A DNA stretch of 64,000 nucleotides from Acanthosepion esculentum (GCA_964036315.1 OZ038495.1:25200190-25264189), one strand, 5' to 3'; shown: positions 45,643 through 57,306, counted from the first letter of the stretch. Program-made: numbers and translations. The notes: a model not told the origin generated them from the sequence alone.

Positions 45643-48600
45643 CTAACCGGCATCAAAATGCCACTCTAGGTCAGCCTCTTTTACTCGGCACAAACGCGCA
45701 AGATTCACCCACCTTTTGCCAAATTCTGATGAGGCGAGCCGCCGCCTTTCCGTCCTAATCTTGACTTTAAGCTGATGCTTAAAGAAGATCAGTTGGGAAG
45801 AAGTGAACTTCTCGCCATCATAGAATTTCTTCTGACGCGTCGTCCAAATCACGACTCTCATAACACCTAGTAAGCAACAGAACACATAATGTTCAGCCTT
45901 CGTCATCTGCGGCACCACATTGCTACAAACAGAACTGGCCTCAAGTGCAAAGAACTTTCCCTGCAGCATGCGGAGCATGAGGCCTTCAACAAACTTGCAC
46001 AACGGCACTACCACCCTGCAATGAAAGAAGACGTGACCAATGGTCTCGACTACCACAAAACAGCGACGGCAGTTTGGAGATTTCTTAAAGCCCGCTGAAC
46101 AAAGTCTTTTGGCGACCCAGAGGGCGTCACGAATCACCAGCCAGGTGAGTGATGCCTCATCGTTATTGAGGCATTTCAACCCAGGCGCCCAAGGCCATAT
46201 TGAGCGAACCTCCTGCTTCGTAAGACCGATCTCGTCAATCAGATCATCTTGAACGCCCTTCCCCTGACTAACACTTGATACAATGCCCTACGAAACAACG
46301 TCTGGGCGTTGGAGAGGCCATCCGTCGCCCGTAAGGGGCGTTTCAGAGCACGACGACATTCTTGATAGAAGAAGCATTCGGCTCGGTTGTACGGCGGGCC
46401 TCCTCGCACGAGCGCACAACTCTCAGGGATGGGAAGTTTCTACAGGCCTCTTCCTTCCAGAAGGCTTCCTCCTCATCCGGTTCGCGACACATTCGGTCTA
46501 GGAAGGCGATGCGAAGCATATGTTGACGAATCGCAATGCTAAGCATACCCAGACCGCCCTCAGAGAGATGAAGGCAACAGATCTCCCGAGATACCATAGC
46601 GCCCTTGTCTCTCTACAAGAAAGAGAACAAGAGCCTTACTAATAATATTAGTGGGGTATACGGAAGTGGAAGTACAGAGAGTCGGTAAAGGAGAATCAGG
46701 TAGATGTGTGAGACACATACATCCGCCCTCCCCTTCAAGGAAAGATTCCTCCGCGATAACAGATTAACCGCGATCTCGGCCTTCCCTCGTCCCTCCGACC
46801 CATTCATTTCCAACTGGAGATTCGGACCGAACCAGACGCCGAGTATCTTGACTGGCCCATCCGTCCAGAGAAAAGGTCCGGGAAGAGAAACTCCCTTCCA
46901 CGCATCCAACCGTAGCCAACAGACTTATCGCGGTTGATCTTGGGCACTATCACCATCTCATTACCACTGATCTCTTTGCTGACTTCGTCAATCTCGGCTC
47001 TGCTCAACACTAGAACCGAAACGTCATCAGCATAGGCAGAATACCTGGCTGAGTTGGTAGCCCCAGGTAGGGAAATTCCGCGCAGGACCGGATTCGCCTT
47101 TAACTTACGAAGGAAAGGTTCCAACGCAAGAACGTAAAGCAAAAACGAAAGCGGACAACCTTGACGAATGGAGCGAGGCAATACAAAAGGCTCCGATCTG
47201 ACTCCATTCACTTCCACCAGCGCACCGGGGGTCGCATACAAAAGTCGGATCCAGGAGCGAAAGTTGGGTCCGAAACCTGCCGCCGAAGACAGCCTCCAGA
47301 AAACGATGGTCAACCCTATCGAAGGCCTTGGACTGGTGTAAATTGATCAGCGCGGCTTCACTGTCGACTTGTTCTAAGATCAAGCGTACCATATGTAGGT
47401 TATCCTGAATAGTCCTGCCCTTCACAGCACAAGTCACTTCGGAGCCAATCAGACTAGACAGGACAAGCTGCAAACGGTTGGCTAAGATCTTCGCCAAAAT
47501 CTTTAACTCAGTGTTTAACATGGTTAAAGGGCGAAAGTTATCTAACCCATCCCCACCGTTCTTGTCCTTACGCAGCAACTTGATCACACCCCTGGTGAAG
47601 CGTTGAGGTATAGACCCCTGCTTCATCCAGTGGTTGAAAATCAGTTCCAGCAAAGGAACAAAAACGGGTGACAGCCTCAAGTAAACTGCGTAGGGAAGAC
47701 CATCTAGTTCCGGAGATTTATCCAGGCCAACCTGTTTCAGCGCTTCCCAGATTTCCGACTGTGATGGGACCCTCGCACCCAGCCGCTTAAGCTGCCTCGA
47801 GGCAGGGAAAGTCGGCTAAATCGGCGTCGAACCGAGCAGGGCTCAGACCGGGACCCCTGGTGAAAAGATCCTGAAAGTAATCTCGAAAGGCCTCGCATAT
47901 GCCCGCGTTTGTAGTCACGGTCCACTTATCCGGCAATGTGACGCACGCGATATGTCGCCGAGACGCGCTCCGATTTTCCTCTGCACGCAATTCAGCGGCC
48001 ATATTCGTCGCCTCAGAAGACATTCTTTTTAACCTAGCCCTAACTACCAGAGCTTGATCCTTCTTGATAAGCAAGGAGGACAACTCTGCCTTATCTAAGC
48101 CTATTTCCCCACTATCACGGGATTTCACTGCCCGATCAACTTTTTCTTCTAAAGCCGTTTGCGCCGCTAATCTATCTAGATTGAGTCGACGACTAAAATC
48201 GGCAGCAAACGTTCTAATTTTGGATTTTAATTTCTCCCACCAGGCGTTCCCTAAAACCGCCCCCGTCAATTCCCTCTGTATCATTAGAAGCAGCTGGTCC
48301 CGGAAATCCTGTTCACCAAATAATGAACAGTTTAATTTCCAGTAACGACCCAACCTAACCTTAGACTTATCTATGTTTACACGGACCCAGACAAGCCTAT
48401 GACCTGAATAAACTATATAATGGAAGCTTGGACACCCTAAGAGCTCTACATCGACACTCTTAACTAAGACTCTGTCGAGGTAGCTAGCAAGCGTCCCAGG
48501 AGCTATTTGTCCAAGTCCATGCTACCTCCCGAGGATGTTCAGTCCGGTACTTATCGACAAGATCAAACCCGTCAATAAAGCCCCCAAATGGTTTCACATC

Positions 48601-49030
48601 AGGATTGTTAGTACCCAGATTTTGCCTATACGATCTATATCGGGGTCAATGACGGCATTCCAATCCACCTCTAAAACTATCCGACGAGATGTCTTCAAAA
48701 ACGGCTCGATCCGCCGAAACAAAGTAGGTCGCTCAAAATGGTTATTGGACGCATAAACCCCAATGAGACGCAGAGCCTTATCCTTTATAGTAACGTCCAG
48801 CACGCAAAGACTTCCCGCCGGATCTGCGAAGACCAGTGTACATGCAGCCTTCAAAGACCTGCTCGCTAGCCAAGAGACACCCCTCGAACCACCATCAAAA
48901 CATGCTGAATAAAGGGAGAACCCCCTAGACAGCACATACTCACGGTCATGAGAAGAAAACCCGGTCTCTTGCACACAACAAACATTCACCGCGAGGCGCT
49001 GCGAGACTCCGACCTCAGGACCCGGACATT
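45643..49030 (-). pseudogene. Tx1 LINE ORF2: endonuclease and reverse transcriptase
   Basis: Pieces in order: APE endonuclease (48989-48594: NVCCVQETGFSS, LRLIGVYASNN, then EVDWNAVIDP at the catalytic D-x-N position); linker (48353-47787: WEKLKSKIRTFAADFSRRLNLD, FRDYFQDLFTRGPGLSP); RT (47680-46804: FNHWMKQGSIPQRFTRGVIKL, FRPLTMLNTE, VKGRTIQDNLHMVR, SIRQGCPLSFLLYVLALEP, and the intact box YADDVSVLV); thumb (46909-46343); C-terminal zinc-like domain (46179-45643: SPNCRRCFVVVETIGHVFFHC). Motif A reads LINLHQSKAFDRV, so the catalytic aspartate is histidine, unlike copy 1. At least five frame breaks. Confidence 0.85.
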
Positions 49031-49599
49031 TATACTTGCTAACCAGAGAGCCATAGGGAAGTCCGTTTAGGGTTGCTTTCCTGAATTGAACATAGCCGGG
49101 GTAAGGATACCGACAGCATCCCCCATAGACCCATAGCCCATCTCATTCTTGATGGTACCGTTTTGGGAGATCCCGCCGATATCCCAGTGTAAAGTCAGTT
49201 TTAGTGCTCTATAAAGGGAGGGGTGAACAAAAACCGGGACCCTCCCTGCACAAAACTGTTTCATTTTTCTCAATTTATCGTTTTGTACGATAGCAATGGG
49301 CGGGTTTATTTTGAACGAAGAAATTGCTTCGTCCAGCGTTGACCAGATTTTTTTTCGCCCCTGATCTTATAACAGTTAACACTCTTTGGGCGTTTGGGAA
49401 ATTATGGGGTGCTTCTATGTCTTTATCCCCAAATTGTTTAATAGACAACAGATATTTAAAAAAATTTATTCTGTTGCCATAGTCTCCGGCTTTCTCCGCT
49501 TGCAAAGGGGTTATTTTACACACGTTTGTCCCCGGATTATAAATATGCTTTGGTTTCTTCTTTTTTCAGTTGAATCCTGCGTGGGGCTTCTGTATCTTT

Positions 49600-51020
49600 A
49601 GTTTAGTGGAGGGGAATTTCTGATGATTTAATGGGAGAAGGACTGGGGATGTGGCGGGGAGTATATGATTGTCTAAAAGGGCTGGGGTCTCTACTGAGAG
49701 GAATTTGGGACTGGGCAGAAGAAGTGGAAGGAGAGGCAGGTGATGACTTCTCTCTACAAAGAGGGGTTGAGGGACAGGGAGAAGGTGGTGGGTCGGAGGA
49801 TGTGGAGGGAGTGGTCTTCTTTGTAGAGGAGGACTTTGGATGACGGGATGTAGATTGCTGAGGAGACTGTGTAGTGATTTTAGGAGGAAGAGAGTTCTTT
49901 GATGGAGAGGTTTTTCCTTTTCGTTGTTGGTCTAATTTATTCTTTAGGTCCTTAAGTTTTTCAGTTTTCTCAAAACCGGGGTCATAACGTTTTTGTAATT
50001 CTTGGATTGTCGGAATGGAGACCGGGGCGTCGCCCTTAATGTTGTCAGAGGGAGTGGGGCTGTAAGCGCCTTTAGTCCTAGGGGCTTCAGGGGACTGAGG
50101 ACCCGCTGTCTGACGCTTCCATCTGGCCCTGCCAACTACCTGCCATTCCCCTCTTCCTTCTCCTCAACTAAACTTGCAGTGGAAGAAAGCTCTTCGGGGA
50201 ATGGGAGCTTTGGTGATAACCCAACCGGGGGTATGACCACTCCAGTCTCGGTAGCCGGCATGCCCATACACAGGCGTGGCGGTTTTTAAAGACTCGGTCA
50301 CAGAGGGAGTTTGGTCGATTGGGGCCTGACTTCCAGATACCTTCTTCTCTGGACAGGAAGAGGAGAGGTGACCAATCACTCCGCACTTCCAACAAACTGG
50401 TTTACGGCCGGTCACAATGACCGACAGCTTCAAGCCACCAACGTCAAGACAGTTGGGAATGGAGCCGAAGGTCTTATGATCGAGCATGATATCGAAGCTC
50501 CATCCCCCAGTCAGGCTATCACAAGAAGCACCCAGAATCTCGCCGTACTGGGCCAAGAAAGCCGCCAGGTGCTCTCAGATAACCTGAGGACGTACCTCAT
50601 ATACAGCTACGCTGGTCCTTCGCCAACCCTCGTACTCTGTACGAAGAATCAAATCTTTCGTTATTAACTCCCAGCTTGTGGCTCATACGCGGTCTTCGGC
50701 GGTGGGTGACAGCACATCCCACATGAAAAAGCCCTTGCCCTTAACGATTTGGAGTGGCTTAAACCCGACGGACTCCAGTGATTTCAACACCGTGTCTTTC
50801 GTCGAACTACAGATTTTGCGCGAAAGCTTGTCGACGACAAAAACTGACACTATTCTTTTCTCGATCTTCAAGTCCGATTGGATCCTCCAAGAGCTCACCT
50901 TTCACCACAAGATGTGCGTAACTCTAGGCACGATCCAGGAACTCCGCAATATCGATAATGCATTTAGAAGGGGACTTCCAACAAGAGGGCGATTCCCCGG
51001 CCTCTGCATTAGCACTTGAG
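49600..51020 (-). pseudogene. Tx1 LINE ORF1 (nucleic-acid-binding protein)
   Basis: Minus-strand frames 50898-50683 (LKIEKRIVSVFVVDKLSRKI, ...KGFFMWDVLSPTAEDRV) and 50556-50164 (MAQYGEILGASCDS, then VTGRKPVCWKCGVIGHLSSSC). The last is a C-x2-C-x4-H-x4-C zinc knuckle, usual in Tx1/L1-clade ORF1 proteins that coat the element RNA. A Pro/Ser/Lys-rich tail follows to about 49600. A stop near 50667 and shifts break it. Confidence 0.75.
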
Positions 51021-52190
51021 TTTGTCATTTGATTCATCTATGTTTTTGCTCTTTTCGGCCTCCGTAGATTTGGAGGCTTTTTGAGCACGTCTATAATTTC
51101 CTCATTTGTAGGAATTGTGGGTAAGGCTGGATATTCATCAGAATTATTCTTGTCAGGCGGATCTTTCTTAGGGTTAAACAAATGGTTCCTCGCCGATCTC
51201 CTGAATGAAGACATTTTAGGCTTTTTTTTTTCAAAATTAAAAAAGGTACATTTTTTCCTTCTTATCCATTTTTAAAGGGGAGGGGAGGGGTAAAAAGTGT
51301 GGGGAATAGTTAACAAGTTTCGCCTTTAAGGCGGAACTAAAAAAAAGAAAAATTAACAGACAAAAATAAACAGCAGGTAACAGACAAATATTAAAAATAA
51401 ATCACAAAGCTCACCCGAAAGTGAGACAGCAAAGAACAAATAAACAAATATACACAAAAAAATATCACATGACGAAAGAGAAAAAATAAAACAAGGTGCA
51501 CTTAAAGGTAAGACAAATTTTAAAAAGTACAATAAAAAATAGACAAAAAATAAAGTACAAAGTTTGCCTAAATGCGAAGCAATAAAAAAGAAAACACGAA
51601 AAGGAAAATAAACAATAAAGCGAAAACAGTAGACAAAGAAAAAGGAAAACAAAGAATATACGAAACTTCAACAATAGCCGGGGCTAGTTACAAAAATTCA
51701 AAATGGCTGACGCTATTAAAAAGCGAGTCAACCAATAAACAAAAGAAAATAAACAGACAAATTAAACAATACAACGATTAGAAACAAATTTAGTACAGAA
51801 AAAATTTAAAAAACACGTAAAACTTAAAGGAAGGATAGAAACAATTAAAGAAATAACAAGAAATTAAAATTAAAAAAATAAAGCGAAACACAGACAGGGG
51901 TTACAAAATAAAGAAAACGAAGATAGATTTGAAAGAGAAATTAAAGAAAATGAAAATGAAAACGGAAAACTAGAATAAAAAGAAAAAAGAGCAAAAATTA
52001 AAGGGGGTAAAAATTTAAAAAATGGAGAGAAGAAAAAATCAAAAAACTTTTTCAAAACGGTCGTAAAAAGGTGGTAATAAAAAAAACTCAACCAAAAATA
52101 AAGTTCAACACAAAAGGGTAAATTCCAACAAGAACAGTCGGGCGTTAAACAGCAGTCAGCCAAGGTCAAAAAATGACGACAAGGGGGAAG

Positions 52191-52303
52191 GCCGGTTAAC
52201 AAGGTAAGAAAGAACGGAAACTTATAGTCAATAAACAAAAACAAAAACGTTTTTTTTGTTTATTGACTATAAGTTGCCGTTCTTTCTTACCATGTTAGCC
52301 GGC
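52191..52303. repeat. About 50-bp inverted repeat at the Tx1 5' end, unit 1
   Basis: Arms 52191-52240 and 52254-52303 match in 47 of 50 positions (GCCGGYTAAC at the tips, CTTATAGTCAATAAACAAAA near the centre). One arm is the start of the Tx1 5' region, the other leads into the beta motif. Equivalent palindromes are at 53296-53408 and 56007-56118. Confidence 0.9.
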
Positions 52304-52350
52304 ATTCCCTGATGATCCGTTTAGTTGAAACCATGGTAGGTTTATCTGGC
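52298..52350 (+). ncRNA. Hammerhead-ribozyme-like motif, family beta, unit 1
   Basis: Stem I: GCCGG 52298-52302 with CTGGC 52346-52350 (one G-U), an internal loop, then CC 52307-52308 with GG 52339-52340. Core CTGATGA 52309-52315. Stem II weak (TCC-GTTTA-GTT). GAAA 52327-52330. Stem III ACC-AT-GGT 52330-52337, a fully self-complementary 8-mer. Predicted cleavage after A 52338. Followed by (TA)n from 52365. Confidence 0.5.
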
Positions 52351-52359
52351 TCTCTAGGT

Positions 52360-52364
<5 letters not shown>

Positions 52365-52450
<86 letters not shown>
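52365..52450. repeat. (TA)n microsatellite, unit 1
   Basis: About 43 TA units with one AAATA interruption. Confidence 0.97.
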
Positions 52451-52453
<3 letters not shown>

Positions 52454-53402
52454 TCTCATGTATGCACATGGAACCGTCATATAGCCTGATGTGCTATCAT
52501 ATTTAGCTACAGCTATCTGTTTAGCAAAGTCAAATTACTGTTTTTAAACAACTAAATCCCATTATTTTTCTCGAATGCTCATACCTGTGTGAAGCGTATC
52601 TTAACGTAAACAAATGACCTAAAGTATGAAATGGATAACGCCCGACAATTATTTTAATATATTTCCTGTATATACGTTATTTTATAGATAAAACATTTAA
52701 GTAAATGCTCTGTTTATAATAAACAGTATTAACATTCAATACAATCAACTTAGTCATTCACAACAAATGGCGTTTTACAAAAGACCAATATAGTATATCA
52801 GCTGAAATGTCTTTTGGGAAATTGCATCTCTGACAAAAGTGTCTTACTACAGCGACCATGACGAAAAGGCTTACGTTTCATTTAAACTTTCATAGCTCAA
52901 TCTGAGATTATTTAAAGTATTAGGTATTAGTCGAAAATACAACTTTACTCCGCCAAGATAGTAATAAGCAAAAACTAAAAATTCTAGATCTTTATATAAG
53001 AGAATTGCGGCCATAAATAAATAAAATCAACTCTGAGAATAGCAACAAAGTTGAAATGAAAATGAAAACGGAAAACTAGAATAAAAAGAAAAAAGAGCAA
53101 AAGTTAAAGGGGGTAAAAATAAAGAAAATGGAGAGAAGAAAAAATCAAAAAACTTTTTCAAAACGGTCGTAAAAAGGTGGTAATAAAAAAACTCAACCAA
53201 AAATAAAGTTCAACACAAAAGGGTAAATTCCAACAAGAACAGTCGGGCGTTAAACTGCAGTCAGCCTAAGTCAAAAAATGACGACCAGGGTGAAGGCCGC
53301 TTAACAAGGTAAGAAAGAACGGAAACTTATAGTCAATAAACAAAAACAAAAACGTTTTTTTTGTTTATTGACTATAAGTTGCCGTTCTTTCTTACCTTGT
53401 TA

Positions 53403-53455
53403 GCCGGCATTCCCTGATGATCCGTTTAGGTGAAACCATGGTAGGTTTATCTGGC
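53403..53455 (+). ncRNA. Hammerhead-ribozyme-like motif, family beta, unit 2
   Basis: As at 52298-52350: core CTGATGA 53414-53420, stem II TCC-GTTTA-GGT 53421-53431, GAAA 53432-53435, stem III ACCATGGT 53435-53442, cleavage after A 53443, outer stem GCCGG 53403-53407 with CTGGC 53451-53455. (TA)n starts at 53470. Confidence 0.5.
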
Positions 53456-53464
53456 TCTCTAGGT

Positions 53465-53469
<5 letters not shown>

Positions 53470-53507
<38 letters not shown>
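53470..53507. repeat. (TA)n microsatellite, unit 2
   Basis: Follows the beta motif. Next to it, CATGTATGCACATGTGCATACATG at 53516-53539 is a perfect palindrome. Confidence 0.97.
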
Positions 53508-53510
<3 letters not shown>

Positions 53511-54255
53511 TCTCATGTATGCACATGTGCATACATGAGAGAAATGAAATAGCTATTCTTTGCCGTCATTGTCAAAAATTTTCCTTAAATAATATTTAAA
53601 AATAAAATTAATAAATGGGAGCTGGTAATATAAATACTTATATTTGAAATGAAAAATAATTTTAAATAATGTAATTCTATTACATTTACTTGTTTTTATA
53701 AAGAAATATAGTCTATTAGTAATTAAATATACAAATACTTCAAAATTGTAGTTAAATAAAACGTATTCTAACCCAAACACTCCTAGAAAGAATCTTTAAG
53801 TATACCAGTACGAAAAAAATGCCGAAAAACTTTTTGTCGTTAATAAAAAAAAACCCAGACGACATGCGTTTAAGGAATGTTAGAATTCGTTGAAAAATAC
53901 ATCCTTACCACCCCCCTAAACTTAACCTCTTTTTCGAACGTAACTCATAATTGATACAACAATAGTTAATAAAAATGAACACGCTACCGTCCCTGTCTGA
54001 ATGATTGGATTTCTCTGTGTCCTTGGAAACAGGAAATTATGAATTTATATGTGCGTTTAAAACTCAGTAAAATGTTAAAATAAGTTATTCCAGCATTCGC
54101 TTGAAGATGAAACGGAACTAATGTTTTAATTTAATTACATAATTAAATTTGAAGTTTTTAGCTTCAGCTTTTGAAACATGGTTATTACTGTGTAGCGAAA
54201 AAACATATTTTAAATCGGTTAATTTATAATATATATATTTTTATGTACATTTTTG

Positions 54256-54257
<2 letters not shown>

Positions 54258-54290
<33 letters not shown>
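54258..54290. repeat. (TA)n microsatellite, unit 2, before the first direct repeat
   Basis: About 16 TA units. Confidence 0.97.
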
Positions 54291-54292
<2 letters not shown>

Positions 54293-54567
54293 AAATGGAC
54301 TAAATCCGAAAATTATTTCAATATATTTTCTGTATATACTTTATTCATATAGATACAAATATTTAAGTAAATGCTCTGTTTATAATAAACAGTATTAACT
54401 ATATTTATCGGCCTGAATGTCTGAGAAATTTTATAGAAAATGTGTCCTCCGACAGGACGATATCCTACATGGAACCGTCATATAGCCTGATGTGCTATCA
54501 TATTTAGCTACAGCTATCTGTTTAGCAAAGTCAAATTACTGTTTTTAAACAACTAATTCCCATTATT
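54291..54567 (+). repeat. 277-bp direct repeat, unit 2, left copy
   Basis: Starts GGAAATGGACTAAATCC after (TA)n and ends CCCATTATT. The right copy is 55001-55277. The pair brackets the alpha hammerhead region in an LTR-like way. Confidence 0.9.
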
Positions 54568-54712
54568 CGGTTATTACGCTTAATTACGCTTAAATAATTA
54601 TAAATACGCTTAAATTCACCTTCTTCTCTGCCGTGCGCCAACGGCTTCAGGGTAAAATTTCCGACTGACGCGAATTCAGCCGGTTTTCGATTCTATCCAG
54701 TGGCAACCGGAC

Positions 54713-54766
54713 GTCTAGCCACACTGATGAGCTGTGATACAGCGAAACAGTCTGTCTGTGGATGAC
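54713..54766 (+). ncRNA. Type I hammerhead ribozyme, family alpha, unit 2
   Basis: All conserved core bases are present: CTGATGA 54724-54730 and GAAA 54744-54747. Stem I: CCACA 54719-54723 with TGTGG 54757-54761 (5 bp), then an internal loop and GTC 54713-54715 with GAC 54764-54766. Stem II: GCTGT 54731-54735 with ACAGC 54739-54743, loop GAT. Stem III: ACAG 54747-54750 with CTGT 54752-54755, one-base loop, so better as a dimer. Predicted cleavage after C 54756 in GTC. Known class: self-cleaving RNAs of Penelope-like elements and retrozymes. Activity not tested. Confidence 0.75.
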
Positions 54767-54924
54767 AATATATATGCTCCTGAAAATTTATTTCGGTTGA
54801 GCTCTCTGGGGAGGATGTGTGGGTTTGTAAACAGTGACTATTACGGCTAATAATGCAAGACTCTTCGGTAAATCGAATCGAGTTCTCTCAGTCACTGTGT
54901 GTTTATCTAAATATAAATACGCTT

Positions 54925-54944
54925 AAACAGTCTGTCTGTGGATG

Positions 54945-54950
<6 letters not shown>
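54925..54950 (+). repeat. Half hammerhead (3' part of alpha), unit 2
   Basis: AAACAGTCTGTC followed by TGTGGATGACAATAT repeats the 3' half of the alpha motif exactly 180 bases downstream (cleavage-equivalent C at 54936), without the CTGATGA part. Confidence 0.85.

Positions 54951-55000
<50 letters not shown>
54948..55000. repeat. (TA)n microsatellite, unit 2, after the half motif
   Basis: About 26 TA units between the half hammerhead and the second direct repeat. Confidence 0.97.
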
Positions 55001-55002
<2 letters not shown>

Positions 55003-55277
55003 AAATGGACTAAATCCGAAAATTATTTCAATATATTTTCTGTATATACTTTATTTATATAGATACAAATATTTAAGTAAATGCTCTGTTTATAATAAAC
55101 AGTATTAACTATATTTATCGGCCTGAATGTCTGAGAAAGTTTATAGAAAATGTGTCCTCCGACAGGACGATATCCTACATGGAACCGTCATATAGCCTGA
55201 TGTGCTATCATATTTAGCTACAGCTATCTGTTTAGCAAAGTCAAATTACTGTTTTTAAACAACTAATTCCCATTATT
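55001..55277 (+). repeat. 277-bp direct repeat, unit 2, right copy
   Basis: Near identical to 54291-54567. Confidence 0.9.
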
Positions 55278-56112
55278 TTTCTCGAATGCTCATACCTGTG
55301 TGAAGCGTATCTTAACGTAAACAAATGACCTAAAGTATGAAATGGATAACGCCCGACAATTATTTTAATATATTTCCTGTATATACGTTATTTTATAGAT
55401 AAAACATTTAAGTAAATGCTCTGTTTATAATAAACAGTATTAACATTCAATACAATCAACTTAGTCATTCACAACAAATGACGTTTTACAAAAGACCAAT
55501 ATAGTATATCAGCTGAAATGTCTTTTGGGAAATTGCATCTCTGACAAAAGTGTCTTACTACAGCGACCATGACGAAAAGGCTTACGTTTCATTTAAACTT
55601 TCATAGCTCAATCTGAGATTATTTAAAGTATTAGGTATTAGTCGAAAATACAACTTTACTCCGCCAAGATAGTAATAAGCAAAAACTAAAAATTCTAGAT
55701 CTTTATATAAGAGAATTGCGGCCATAAATAAATAAAATCAACTCTGAGAATAGCAACAAAGTTGAAATGAAAATGAAAACGGAAAACTAGAATAAAAAGA
55801 AAAAAGAGTAAAAGTTAAAGGGGGTAAAAATAAAGAAAATGGAGAGAAGAAAAAATCAAAAAACTTTTTCAAAACGGTCGTAAAAAGGTGGTAATAAAAA
55901 AACTCAACCAAAAATAAAGTTCAACACAAAAGGGTAAATTCCAACAAGAACAGTCGGGCGTTAAACTGCAGTCAGCCAAGGTCAAAAAATGACGACCAGG
56001 GGGAAGGCCGGTTAACAAGGTAAGAAAGAACGGAAACTTATAGTCAATAAACAAAAAAAAAACGTTTTTTTTGTTTATTGACTATAAGTTGCCGTTCTTT
56101 CTTACCTTGTTA

Positions 56113-56165
56113 GCCGGCATTCCCTGATGATCCGTTTAGGTGAAACCATGGTAGGTTTATCTGGC
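56113..56165 (+). ncRNA. Hammerhead-ribozyme-like motif, family beta, unit 3
   Basis: Core CTGATGA 56124-56130, GAAA 56142-56145, stem III ACCATGGT 56145-56152, cleavage after A 56153, outer stem I GCCGG 56113-56117 with CTGGC 56161-56165. Confidence 0.5.
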
Positions 56166-56174
56166 TCTCTAGAC

Positions 56175-56179
<5 letters not shown>

Positions 56180-56219
<40 letters not shown>
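56180..56219. repeat. (TA)n microsatellite, unit 3
   Basis: Follows the beta motif. Confidence 0.97.
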
Positions 56220-56222
<3 letters not shown>

Positions 56223-56966
56223 TCTCATGTATGCACATGTGCATACATGAGAGAAATGAAATAGCTATTCTTTGCCGTCATTGTCAAAAATCTTCCTTAA
56301 ATAATATTTTAAAATAAAATTAATAAATGGTAGCTGGTAATATAAATACTTATATTTGAAATGAAAAATAATTTTAAATAATGTAATTCTATTACATTTA
56401 CTTGTTTTTATAAAGAAATATAGTCTATTAGTAATTAAATATACAAATACTTTAAAATTGTAGTTAAATAAAACGTATTCTAACCCAAACACTCCTAGAA
56501 AGAATCTTTAAGTATACAAGTACGAAAAAAATGCCGAAAAACTTTTTGTCGTTAATAAAAAAACCCAGACGACATGCGTTTAAGGAATGTTAGAATTCGT
56601 TGAAAAATACATCCTTACCCCCCCCCCTAAACTTAACCTCTTTTTCGAACGTAACTCATAATTGATACAACTAAAGTTAATAAAAATGAACACGCTACTG
56701 TCCCTGTCTGAATGATTGGATTTCTCTGTGTCCTTGGAAACAGGAAATTATGAATTTATATGTGCGTTTAAAACTCAGTAAAATTTTAAAATAAGTTATT
56801 CCAGCATTCGCTTGAAGATGAAACGGAACTAATGTTTTAATTTAATTACATAATTAAATTTGAAGTTTTTAGCTTCAGCTTTTGAAACATGGTTATTACT
56901 GTGTAGCGAAAAAACATATTTTAAATCGGTTAATTTATAATATATATATTTTTATGTACATTTTTG

Positions 56967-56967
<1 letters not shown>

Positions 56968-57029
<62 letters not shown>
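56968..57029. repeat. (TA)n microsatellite, unit 3, before the first direct repeat
   Basis: About 31 TA units, twice as long as in unit 2. Confidence 0.97.
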
Positions 57030-57031
<2 letters not shown>

Positions 57032-57306
57032 AAATGGACTAAATCCGAAAATTATTTCAATATATTTTCTGTATATACTTTATTCATATAGATACAAATA
57101 TTTAAGTAAATGCTCTGTTTATAATAAACAGTATTAACTATATTTATCGGCCTGAATGTCTGAGAAAGTTTATAGAAAATGTGTCCTCCGACAGGACGAT
57201 ATCCTACATGGAACCGTCATATAGCCTGATGTGCTATCATATTTAGCTACAGCTATCTGTTTAGCAAAGTCAAATTACTGTTTTTAAACAACTAATTCCC
57301 ATTATT
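57030..57306 (+). repeat. 277-bp direct repeat, unit 3, left copy
   Basis: Third of four copies in the array; same borders as in unit 2. Confidence 0.9.

Larger units (their letters stand above)
45232..52250 (-). mobile_element. Nearly full-length Tx1-type LINE, copy 2, broken
   Basis: Minus-strand non-LTR retrotransposon of about 7 kb. From the 5' side (high coordinate): T-rich 5' untranslated region (52250-51050), ORF1 (about 51020-49600), ORF2 (about 49030-45640), and a 3' untranslated part (45640-45235) with CCTTGTGCCACA and AATAAATATT, like the 3' end of copy 1. Hammerhead-like beta repeats abut both ends, in opposite orientation. Many frameshifts, so non-autonomous today. Confidence 0.8.
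51948..53053 (+). repeat. Tandem array, unit 1 (internally deleted, 1106 bp)
   Basis: Begins at AAATGAAAATGAAAACGG inside the Tx1 5' untranslated region and ends at AGCAACAAAGTT. Compared with units 2 and 3 it lacks about 1.65 kb between two ACATG sites (unit 2 coordinates about 53526-55179), a deletion with short microhomology. It has one beta motif and no alpha motif. Confidence 0.9.
53054..55764 (+). repeat. Tandem array, unit 2 (2711 bp)
   Basis: Head-to-tail with unit 3; anchors AAATGAAAATGAAAACGG at 53054 and 55765, and CAACAAATG at 55472 (unit 1: 52761, unit 3: 58231). It contains in order the Tx1 5' end, a palindrome, beta motif, (TA)n, a unique block, a 277-bp direct repeat, the alpha hammerhead region, (TA)n, the second 277-bp repeat, and a third, diverged copy of its start near 55363-55446. 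Confidence 0.92.
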
